From Archangium lipolyticum (GTDB lineage Bacteria; Myxococcota; Myxococcia; Myxococcales; Myxococcaceae): a DNA stretch of 64,000 nucleotides. Location of the stretch: positions 558,001 to 622,000 of the forward strand of contig NZ_JANKBZ010000001.1 in assembly GCF_024623785.1 (NCBI RefSeq), read 5' to 3'. Shown in pieces: positions 1 to 8,851 of this stretch. The notes beneath the pieces are model-generated. The model ran no database searches. It was given only the letters and a program-made list of their open reading frames with translations, and was not told the DNA's origin. Each line of letters opens with the position of its first letter. Within the stretch, counting starts at the first letter, position 1. Both the position numbers and the translations under genes were made by a program.

Positions 1-68
1 TCTTCGATGGGTTTGCCCGGAACGTAGGGCTTGAGCGTCTCGATGTACGGAGGGACGAGCGGTCTCAT
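1..68 (-). CDS. hisC: Histidinol-phosphate aminotransferase, 5' end only
   Basis: Only the first 22 codons lie in the window; the gene runs off the left edge. The ATG at 68 opens a frame containing LVPPYIETLKPYVPGKP, which matches the conserved N-terminus of HisC, the PLP enzyme that transaminates imidazole-acetol phosphate in histidine synthesis. A GAGG motif lies about 11 bases before the ATG. It follows accA on the same strand after 28 bases, so the two are probably co-transcribed. The assignment rests on this short N-terminus; a related PLP aminotransferase cannot be excluded. Confidence 0.72.
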   Translation of the reverse strand, partial: MRPLVPPYIETLKPYVPGKPIE

Positions 69-96
69 GTCAGGTGTGTCCTCGTGAACAGAACGG

Positions 97-1065
97 CTAG
101 CGCCCGGAGAACACGCCGAGCGCGCGGAACTTCTGGTAGCGGTCCTGGACCAGCTCGTCCCCCGTCAGCTCGGTCAGCTCGCCCAGGTGCTTGCGCAGCG
201 CCTTGCCCAGGTTCTCCGCGGCCCTGGAGTAGTCACGGTGCGCGCCGCCGGCCGGCTCGGGGATGACCTCGTCGATGACGTTCATCTCCTTGAGGTCCTT
301 CGCCGTCAGCTTCAGCGCGTCCGCCGCCTTCTCCGCCTTGGAGGCGTCGCGGTAGAGGATGGACGAGCACGCCTCGGGGGAGATCACCGAGTAGATGCTG
401 TTCTCCAGCATCAGCACGCGGTTGCCCACGCCGATGGCCAGCGCGCCGCCAGAGCCTCCCTCGCCGATGACCGTGGAGACGATCGGCACCTTCAGCCGGC
501 TCATCACCTCCAGGTTGTACGCGATGGCCTCGGCCTGCCCGCGCTCCTCCGCCCCGATGCCCGGGTACGCTCCCGGCGTGTCCACGAAGGTCAGGATGGG
601 CTTCTCGAAGCGCTCGGCCAGCTCCATCAGCCGCAGCGCCTTGCGGTAGCCCTCCGGGCGCGGCATGCCGAAGTTGCGCGCCATGTTCTCCTTCGTGTTC
701 CGCCCCTTCTGGTGGCCGATCAACATCACCGTCCTGCCATCGAAGCGCGCGAAGCCACCCACGATCGACGGGTCTTCCCCGAACAGGCGGTCTCCCGCCA
801 TCTCGAAGAAGTCCGAGAACAGGTGCTGCACGTAGTCCAGGAAATACGGCCGGGAGCTGTGGCGCGACAGCTGCACCACCTGCCAGCGCGAGAGATCACT
901 GAAGATCTCCGTCTGCAGTTTCTTGGCCTTCTTCTCCAGCTTGGAGATTTCCGAGGTGAAATCCACCGAGCCGCTCGCCGAGAGGGCCTTGAGCTCGTCA
1001 ATCTTCTTCTCCAGCTCGATGAGCGGGCGCTCGAAATCGAGTGGATAGTTGATGCCGTTCGCCAT
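97..1065 (-). CDS. accA: Acetyl-CoA carboxylase carboxyltransferase subunit alpha
   Basis: This 322-residue protein has the length and layout of AccA, which with AccD transfers the carboxyl group from biotin-BCCP to acetyl-CoA to make malonyl-CoA, the first step of fatty acid synthesis, in the cytoplasm. Residues 5-60 form the family's N-terminal helical region ([16 protein letters not shown]). The carboxyltransferase core follows, with [18 protein letters not shown] and [15 protein letters not shown], glycine-rich loops typical of the family. The ATG at 1065 gives a full-length family N-terminus. It lies divergent from the TPR gene at 1163 and upstream of hisC. No lesion is seen. Confidence 0.97.
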   Translation of the reverse strand: MANGINYPLDFERPLIELEKKIDELKALSASGSVDFTSEISKLEKKAKKLQTEIFSDLSRWQVVQLSRHSSRPYFLDYVQHLFSDFFEMAGDRLFGEDPSIVGGFARFDGRTVMLIGHQKGRNTKENMARNFGMPRPEGYRKALRLMELAERFEKPILTFVDTPGAYPGIGAEERGQAEAIAYNLEVMSRLKVPIVSTVIGEGGSGGALAIGVGNRVLMLENSIYSVISPEACSSILYRDASKAEKAADALKLTAKDLKEMNVIDEVIPEPAGGAHRDYSRAAENLGKALRKHLGELTELTGDELVQDRYQKFRALGVFSGR

Positions 1066-1162
1066 GGCGCCGGACCCCTATCACCTGCCCCCGGGGCTTT
1101 ACAACGCGCAACCCGTTACGCGGTGCGTAGAATCCCCTCTCCCTTACATCCGTCGGAGACCC

Positions 1163-1852
1163 ATGCACCGCCTGCTGCTCCTGCTCGCCCTCGCCCTGGC
1201 CACCCCCTCCTCCGCCCAGTCGGCCCGCTCCCTCAACACCGAGGGTTTCCGCCTCTACCAGGCCGGCAAGTACCCCGAAGCCCTCGAGAAGTTCCAGGCC
1301 GCCGCCCAGGCCGACCCCAAGCTCGCCCTCGCCCACTACAACGTGGCCGCCACCCTCGGCGTGCTCCGCAAGCAGGGGCAGGTCTGCCAGTACGAGGCCT
1401 ACCGGGACACCATCCTCGAGCGCCTCAACACCGCCGTCCGGTTGGATCCCCGCCGCCTCACCCGCGCCAAGGAGGACGCCGACCTGGACCCCATCCGCGA
1501 CACCGTGGGCTGGCAACGCCTCCTGGGCCGCTCTCCCGAAAGGCTCGCCGATGTCCCCGAAATCCTCCGCCGGGTCACCTGGTACTCCCCCGGCGAGGGC
1601 GTCTACGGCTCCACCCGGAAGCTCACCTTCTCCGCCGGTCAGCGCGTCGTCCTGTGGCGCCGCGTCATCGAGGACGAAGCCAATCCCACCCGCACCGAGG
1701 AGGTGGGTGGAACGTACACCCTGAAGGGCCGCACCCTCACCCTGTCCTTCCCGGGCAAGAAGCCGATCTCGGGCAAGATGACCCCCCGCGGCGTCCTCGA
1801 GCTCGAGGAGCTCGGCAGGTTCCTCGACTCCCCCTCCGAGTGCGAGGCATAG
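1163..1852 (+). CDS. Exported TPR-containing protein
   Basis: The likely start is the ATG at 1163, six bases after a GGAG motif, rather than upstream in-frame codons, because it opens directly onto a signal peptide (MHRLLLLLALALATPSSAQS). The mature part begins with a TPR-like helical pair (TEGFRLYQAGKYPEALEKF, then ALAHYNVAATLG) at about residues 25-70, which normally mediates protein-protein contact. A beta-rich C-terminal half (about 120-229) has no family I recognise. The protein has 229 residues and is probably periplasmic. It is divergent from accA and just upstream of a small membrane protein on the same strand. Function unknown. Confidence 0.8.
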   Translation: MHRLLLLLALALATPSSAQSARSLNTEGFRLYQAGKYPEALEKFQAAAQADPKLALAHYNVAATLGVLRKQGQVCQYEAYRDTILERLNTAVRLDPRRLTRAKEDADLDPIRDTVGWQRLLGRSPERLADVPEILRRVTWYSPGEGVYGSTRKLTFSAGQRVVLWRRVIEDEANPTRTEEVGGTYTLKGRTLTLSFPGKKPISGKMTPRGVLELEELGRFLDSPSECEA

Positions 1853-1926
1853 GACGGACCCACCCCCCCGGGGCTTGGCGGCTGGGTTCCCCCTGCCCAA
1901 CCTCCCCCTCACGGAGGTGGCGGGGC

Positions 1927-2388
1927 ATGGTGCGGCTCAGGGGTCCGCAGTGGGGATTGGTGGCCTTGGTGGCGGGGACTCCGTTCTTCCTCGCCTTCCT
2001 GTTGGCAGCTGCCTCACCAGGGCTCGTCGAGCCCGTGCTCGGCACCGTGCTCGGCGGCGCCAGCTGGCTGCTCGCCGCTCTCCTCGGGCTGCTGGGGGGG
2101 GTCCTGTTCGCCGGTTTTCTGGCCTCCCTCGGTCAGGTGCCCGGCTTCGCCACCTCGCGGCTCCGGCAGACGCTCGGATTGACCTGCGCCGCGCTCGTCT
2201 CCGTGGCGCTGTGCATCGTCCCCGCCATCTGCCTGCTGCTCGCCGGTCCCGTCCTGGCCGTCCGATTCGAGCGCGGCGAGATGATTCCTCGGGAGGAACG
2301 ACTCCGCTCGCCTCTGGACCTCGCTCAGCGGCTCCGCCAGCAGGTGCCTCGGGTCATACCGGGCATGCCTCGGATGGGGTGGCGGTGA
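1927..2388 (+). CDS. Small multi-pass membrane protein
   Basis: A 153-residue protein with about three or four hydrophobic helices: residues 10-27 (LVALVAGTPFFLAFLLAAA), 33-65 (a long Leu/Gly-rich double segment) and 80-108 (ALVSVALCIVPAICLLLAG). A charged C-terminal tail of about 40 residues follows. The ATG at 1927 has GGAGG about seven bases upstream, better than any upstream start in frame. It follows the TPR protein by 74 bases and may be co-transcribed with it. No family is recognised; it is probably an inner-membrane protein. An intergenic palindromic repeat lies just downstream. Confidence 0.72.
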   Translation: MVRLRGPQWGLVALVAGTPFFLAFLLAAASPGLVEPVLGTVLGGASWLLAALLGLLGGVLFAGFLASLGQVPGFATSRLRQTLGLTCAALVSVALCIVPAICLLLAGPVLAVRFERGEMIPREERLRSPLDLAQRLRQQVPRVIPGMPRMGWR

Positions 2389-2411
2389 GGCTCGGGTAGG
2401 AAACCTGGAAG

Positions 2412-2446
2412 ACCCTCACCCTGGCCCTCTCCCAGAGGGAGAGGGG
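2412..2446. repeat. Intergenic palindromic repeat, copy 1
   Basis: The copy has a 9-bp inverted core (CCCTCTCCC then GGGAGAGGG, 3-base loop) with an asymmetric CCCTCACCC tail on its left side. It lies between convergent genes. Four more copies occur at 15587, 16046, 20937 and 32910. It may act as a GC hairpin terminator but has no T-run. Confidence 0.85.
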
Positions 2447-2494
2447 ATTGACGCGGGTTCAGCCTGGGATTCGACGTACCCTCGTTATGACGGG

Positions 2495-4519
2495 TCAGGC
2501 CGCCTTCGTCTTCGCCGTGGCACTCAGCGCGTACCAGGCCGTCCGGAACGCCTTCAGCTCCCTCAGGCCCGCCGGGTGACGACCCAACGCGGGGGCCACC
2601 GTCACCGGCAGCCCGATCTTCTTCTCGATCACCTTCGCCGCGTTCAGCTCGTTCTTCCGCCGGTTCTCGCACCGCGCGCAGTCCGCCTTCGGACCCACCC
2701 GGTTCACCAGCACCCGCTCCACCTGAAGCTTCCGCTCCTTCAGGTACTCCACCAGCCGCTCCGAACGCGCCCCCGCCAGCTCCTCACCCCGCGTCACCAC
2801 CACGAAGCGTGACTCGTTCGGCGACGCCAGTGCCGCCTCGAACCGGGCGATGTGCTTGAGGAACGCCGCCATGTCGTCCGCCAGCTCGCCCAGGCCCTTG
2901 GACTTGTACTTGGACAGCACCCCGTGCAGCGCCGTGAACCAGCCCTTGGCCGTCTCCGCCAGCTCCACCACCCTCATGGAGCTCACCATCGGCGCTCCGT
3001 CCACCACGATGCGCTTGAACCGCTCCTGCACCAGCGCGTCCGTCAGGCACGACATCGCCGCCAGCTCGTCGATCCCCGGCGGCGCCGCGTCCAGCAGGTT
3101 GCGGAACAACAGCAGATCCGTCGGCACCTCGTTGCCCGTCTTCGGCGCGCCCTCGAAGGCCTTCTCCGCCTTCTCCTTCCAGCGCTTGCGCAGGTTGCTG
3201 AACCACCCCGCCATGTCCAGCTCGCGCGCGTACAGGCCCTTCGTGCCCTTGACCTGCGTCTCCACGTCCGTCAGCCGGCTCTGCAGCACGTCCGACAGCG
3301 AGTGCGCCGGATCCGTCGAGATGAGGAGCACCGGCCCCTCCTTCTCCGTCAGCGTCACCGCCGCGGCCGCCGCGCACGAGCTCTTCCCCACCCCGCCCTG
3401 GCCCACGAAGAAGATGAGCCGCGTCGGAGGCAGCGGCGGCGCCGCGATGGGCGGCATCGACGGCGCGCGCACCAGCGCCGGCGGACCCTCGGCCGCCGCG
3501 AACTCCAGCGCCTTCGTCTCCTTGCCGCTCGCCCACTCCTGGGCGAATACCTTCATCGCCTCCAGGCCGCGCGGCGCCACCTCGCGCTTGCCCACCAGGT
3601 GCACCGGCACGTTCTTGTCCAGCGCCTGGTACTTGCGCACGTGCGGCGCTTGTAGGCCTCGGCGGCCCAGACAGGCGGGACAGCCTTCCTTGTCCTCCAC
3701 CTGGTTCACCACCACCTCGACCACCGGAATTCCACGCTCGCGCAGCTGCGCGAAGTACATGCGCGTCTGCGCCTCGGGCACCGGCTCCGCCAGCGCCACC
3801 AGGTGGAACGCCGTGCGCGCCGGATCCTTCAGCTGCGCCAGCAGCTTCTCCGCCCGGCCCGAGAACTCCTCCAGGAACAGCTGCTCCTCCGAGGGCGCCG
3901 CCGCCGCCTTCTTCCCCTTGCCACTCGCCGCCCGCTCCGCTCCCGCCTTCACCAGGCCCAGGAACTTGCGCAGCCCCACCGCCATGTCGAACAGCCGCAG
4001 CGTGTGGCTCGTGGGCGCCGTGTCCAGCACCACGCGATCGAACTCACCGCTCTCGGCCAGCTCCACCACGTGCAGCAGGCCCAGCAGCTCCTCCAACCCC
4101 GGAGTGGCCTGGCTGTACAGCTTGCCCAGATCCTCCTCCGACAGGTGCGTGCCCTTCACCGCCGCCTTCTGCAGCGCGGGCTGATACTTCGCCAGGAAGG
4201 GCTTGAGCAGCGCCGCGGGCTCCAGCTCCATCGCCCACAAGCCCCCCTCGCCCTTGCCCTTGGCCGCCTTGGCCTTGCCCTTCGGCTCTGGCTTGGACTC
4301 CTTGGGGGCCTCGCCCGTCTCCGCTTCCAGCTTCGTGGGCTTCGCCGACAGCTTCTTGTTCAGCAGATCCGTCAGCGATCCCACCGGATCCAACGAGACG
4401 AGCAGCACCTTCTCCTTGGGCGCATCGTCCGCGAGCCGCAGGGCGTAGGCCGCCGCGAGCGTGGTCTTTCCCACCCCGCCTTTTCCGCCGAAGAAGTGAA
4501 GAACTCGCGCATCGCTCAT
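2495..4519 (-). CDS. Tandem ArsA/Get3-like ATPase
   Basis: A 674-residue cytoplasmic ATPase made of two ArsA/GET3-type SIMIBI domains in one chain. The first P-loop is at about residues 10-20 (FGGKGGVGKTT), the second near 370 (FVGQGGVGKSS); both keep the deviant Walker A lysine (KGGVGK-type, QGGVGK in the second half). Each half carries one CxxC (CPAC near 278, CARC near 611), in the same relative place, as expected of Get3-type rather than arsenite-type ArsA. A Lys/Pro/Gly-rich linker (about 70-95) interrupts the first half. The ATG at 4519 starts directly before the P-loop strand, so I prefer it to the codon 75 bases upstream. No ars genes are nearby. Role in membrane-protein targeting or motility is possible but unproven. 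Confidence 0.88.
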   Translation of the reverse strand: MSDARVLHFFGGKGGVGKTTLAAAYALRLADDAPKEKVLLVSLDPVGSLTDLLNKKLSAKPTKLEAETGEAPKESKPEPKGKAKAAKGKGEGGLWAMELEPAALLKPFLAKYQPALQKAAVKGTHLSEEDLGKLYSQATPGLEELLGLLHVVELAESGEFDRVVLDTAPTSHTLRLFDMAVGLRKFLGLVKAGAERAASGKGKKAAAAPSEEQLFLEEFSGRAEKLLAQLKDPARTAFHLVALAEPVPEAQTRMYFAQLRERGIPVVEVVVNQVEDKEGCPACLGRRGLQAPHVRKYQALDKNVPVHLVGKREVAPRGLEAMKVFAQEWASGKETKALEFAAAEGPPALVRAPSMPPIAAPPLPPTRLIFFVGQGGVGKSSCAAAAAVTLTEKEGPVLLISTDPAHSLSDVLQSRLTDVETQVKGTKGLYARELDMAGWFSNLRKRWKEKAEKAFEGAPKTGNEVPTDLLLFRNLLDAAPPGIDELAAMSCLTDALVQERFKRIVVDGAPMVSSMRVVELAETAKGWFTALHGVLSKYKSKGLGELADDMAAFLKHIARFEAALASPNESRFVVVTRGEELAGARSERLVEYLKERKLQVERVLVNRVGPKADCARCENRRKNELNAAKVIEKKIGLPVTVAPALGRHPAGLRELKAFRTAWYALSATAKTKAA

Positions 4520-4873
4520 GAAAACGTGGCCTTCCTTGACGCCCCCCGGCGGGGCCGCTCTTCGTCCGTTCCTGGACAGCCGCGGAGAGGACATACCGGA
4601 GGTGCCCCTGAGTAGGGAGCCATGCCACCGAGTGTCCCGTGGGTGTGTAATGGAAAGGATCGCCCGCAGTGACCCTGTGAGTCAAGCAAAGAGGGGCTAT
4701 CCCACCCCGTGCCTCGCGCGCTGCGTCATGCCCTTCGCTCATGAAGGACATACGCCCGACGCCCGATCTCCCAGCGTGCGGACGAGCGCAGCGCACGGCT
4801 CGTGAGCCGACCAGGCGAGTCGGCTCCGTGCCCTCTTCCCTGGAAGTAGGTGGGACGCGGTGGGAAGCGCCGC
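4520..4873. other. Intergenic region without a recognised gene
   Basis: About 350 bases between the ArsA-like gene and the end of the NtrC-type regulator gene. No frame here has convincing codon bias or a family match. The right part has nested inverted repeats (4796-4826). Promoter elements for the ArsA-like gene are presumably in the left part, but I cannot point to convincing -35 and -10 boxes. Confidence 0.6.
4804..4826. terminator. GC hairpin, possible terminator of the NtrC-type gene
   Basis: GAGCCGAC and GTCGGCTC form a perfect 8-bp stem with a 7-base loop, 48 bases past the stop of the regulator gene at 4874. A third arm (CGGCTC, 4796-4801) can pair alternatively with GAGCCG. There is no T-run, so intrinsic termination is uncertain. 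Confidence 0.35.
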
Positions 4874-6310
<1,437 letters not shown>

Positions 6311-6377
6311 GTGAGGACCTCCAGACATCAAGAACAAGCCAGATGGGAAAAGGGTTTCAGAAGCTCGAGTGCCGCTC

Positions 6378-7058
6378 TCAGGCGAGCGGGAAGATCAGCC
6401 GGCACACGCCCGCGCGAAGCTGCAGCTCCACGCCGAGCTGTCCACAGCGCAGCTCCAGGGCCGCCACCGCCTCCGGCGTGTTCTCCTCGGGACTCGCCGA
6501 GGCATCCACCACCTCGAGCACCGCCCGGGACTCCTCGGCCCGTACCGACACCAACACCTCGGCGCCCTGCTCCGAGCGCCCGTAGGCCCTCATCAGGGCC
6601 TGCACCACCAGGAAGCCCAGCTCGCCCGTGTCCGACAGCCTCGCCCGCACCGCGGCGGCGATCGTGGGACGCACCTGGAGACGGCGCTTGCGGCTCTCGT
6701 GCGCCAGCACCTCCAGCGCACGCGTCACCGTCTCGGACAGATCCGCGTCGCCGGGTACGCCCGGACGGTTCACGATGAACTCCGCGAAGCGCCGGAGGAT
6801 TGCGTCCACGCGCTGGATCTGATCGCGCATGGACTTGAGGTTCTTCTCCTGCGAGGGGGGCACCTGGCCCGTCTCGACCTTCAACTTCTCGGACAGCACT
6901 TCCAGATGGATGGACAGTGCGTTCAAGGGGTTGCGCACATCATGCAGGAGGCTGTCCATCAGCGTGGGAACCGCGCCGTAGCGAGCGGCATCCACCACCG
7001 GGTCAGCCCCTTCACGTATCGAGGGCACACTGCTGCTGGCAGCCGTGGAGGTGATCAC
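6378..7058 (-). CDS. HisKA-type histidine protein with degenerate ATPase domain
   Basis: A 226-residue soluble protein. Residues about 30-95 match a HisKA dimerisation domain with the phospho-accepting His in SLLHDVRNPLNALSIHL and a following helix (DAILRRFAEFI). The remaining ~110 residues have the position of an HATPase domain, but I cannot find the N-box asparagine, DxGxG or GTGLG motifs. This resembles Spo0B/ChpT-type phosphotransfer proteins rather than an active kinase. There is no membrane segment or sensor domain. The GTG start has AGGGAG seven bases upstream. It sits immediately upstream of the NtrC-type regulator, so phosphotransfer to it is the simplest inference. Confidence 0.78.
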   Translation of the reverse strand: MITSTAASSSVPSIREGADPVVDAARYGAVPTLMDSLLHDVRNPLNALSIHLEVLSEKLKVETGQVPPSQEKNLKSMRDQIQRVDAILRRFAEFIVNRPGVPGDADLSETVTRALEVLAHESRKRRLQVRPTIAAAVRARLSDTGELGFLVVQALMRAYGRSEQGAEVLVSVRAEESRAVLEVVDASASPEENTPEAVAALELRCGQLGVELQLRAGVCRLIFPLA

Positions 7059-7198
7059 GAATTCTCCCTAAGAGGTTGACCGGCGCCCTTCACTCCCGCC
7101 GCCCTGTCGCTGCGAGGATTTAGGGAGCCACCCAAGTACCGTCAACCCTGGGCCGGTAATTCTTGCCGGATGGGAGTAATTCCCACAGGATTCGTCGG

Positions 7199-7223
7199 GC
7201 AGACATCCAAACAGATGTCCTGC
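7199..7223. promoter_or_regulatory. Imperfect inverted repeat, possible operator
   Basis: GACATC (7202-7207) and GATGTC (7214-7219) form a 6-bp inverted repeat with flanking GCAG and CTGC extending it imperfectly. It lies in an AT-richer 240-base gap upstream of the histidine protein and downstream of the dCMP deaminase stop. No regulator is identified. Confidence 0.3.
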
Positions 7224-7298
7224 ACAAAACGTTTCACTTGTACTGCAGAATGAGTGCACACGACGTCTCGTGAACCGTCGGACACTGTGTGGTGGAGA

Positions 7299-7760
<462 letters not shown>

Positions 7761-7823
7761 GCGTGCCTCCCCTCCTCCGGCATGTACCGTGGAGGGGGGC
7801 ACCAGGCGAATTTCCGGCTGGGG

Positions 7824-8720
7824 CTAGCGGCTGGCGGTCTGCGAGCCGTCCGGACCCGTCTCGGGCCTGGATGCTCCGGCGGTGCCGAGCAGCCGGGCGA
7901 AGCCGTGCTGCTGGAGGAACTGGCGCACCTTGGAGGTGGGAGCGGCGAAGGTCTCGCCGGGCATGGGCACGTCGAAGCTGTAGTTCTGCTGAGCCACCTC
8001 GAAGCCCACCTTCGCGGTGCGATAACCCTCGACGATGGCGAGCAGCTTGCCGGACTCCAGGCTGAAGATGCCGCCACCGGAGGCGCCATAGCCGATGGGC
8101 GCGTCCGTCTTCAGCATGCGCGGCTTCTTGCCATCCTTGTCCCACTCCACCTGGGACACCATGCCGCCGGAGAGCGACAGGGCCCGGCCGTAGGGCGAGG
8201 CGGCCACCACCACGTCATCCCCGAGCTCCACCTCCGCGTCCGTGGCGAGCAGCGCGGGCGTCAGCGCCAGGCCGGGCACCTTCACCAGCGCCAGGTCCAT
8301 GTCCGGCACCGAGCCCGAGGCCACCACCTGCGCCCCGTACTCGGTGGAGTCGGCGCGGTCATCCACGATGACGACGAGGCGTGGCTCCTTCAGGTCCCCC
8401 ATCTCCACCGCGTGCGCGTTGGTGATGACGAAGCTGACGGTGCCCTCGGCGGTCTTCTCGCTGCCGATGACCACGCCCGAGGCGGTGCGCCGCGCCTTGC
8501 CGTCCTCCTGGATGGCGAGGCGCACGTTGTGCGGGAGGATGCGCTTCACCTGCTCCCTGCGCGTGAGCCGGGGAGCCTGGGCACCCACCGTCTGCATCAC
8601 GACCGGCGTCGAGCCCCCACCACCGATGCCCGAGGTATCGGAGACGGCATGCGGATTCGGCGCGGCGGCGCAGGACAGCATGGCGAAGAGGGCAGGCAGG
8701 CCCAGGGCGAAACGAGTCAT
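7824..8720 (-). CDS. Trypsin-like serine protease, probable lipoprotein
   Basis: A 298-residue exported protein. The ATG at 8720 starts a short signal sequence ending in LFAMLSC, an imperfect lipobox, so the mature protein may be lipid-anchored. A chymotrypsin-fold catalytic triad is readable: His in FVITNAHAV, Asp in DMDLALVKV and Ser in GYGASGGGIF (about residues 125, 175 and 240). This is the degenerate HtrA/S1C-like pattern, but there is no PDZ domain. The region before the protease domain is Gly/Ser-rich. It lies downstream of the prkA gene on the same strand with a 130-base gap. Substrate unknown. Confidence 0.85.
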   Translation of the reverse strand: MTRFALGLPALFAMLSCAAAPNPHAVSDTSGIGGGGSTPVVMQTVGAQAPRLTRREQVKRILPHNVRLAIQEDGKARRTASGVVIGSEKTAEGTVSFVITNAHAVEMGDLKEPRLVVIVDDRADSTEYGAQVVASGSVPDMDLALVKVPGLALTPALLATDAEVELGDDVVVAASPYGRALSLSGGMVSQVEWDKDGKKPRMLKTDAPIGYGASGGGIFSLESGKLLAIVEGYRTAKVGFEVAQQNYSFDVPMPGETFAAPTSKVRQFLQQHGFARLLGTAGASRPETGPDGSQTASR

Positions 8721-8851
8721 CGACGCTCCGAAGCAAGGAGAGGACGGGGAACAAAAACCCTTCATCTCTAATGAGTTCCCATCTTCCCCTTGCAACGCGT
8801 TTTCGGAAAGCATCGCCCCCAGCGAGCGCCCGTCTGCCCGGCCGCTCTTGC

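Noticed and set aside
187-2388. A long forward ORF of more than 700 codons
   Set aside because: It is antisense to accA for most of its length. Only the last part (from ATG 1927) is a real small membrane protein.
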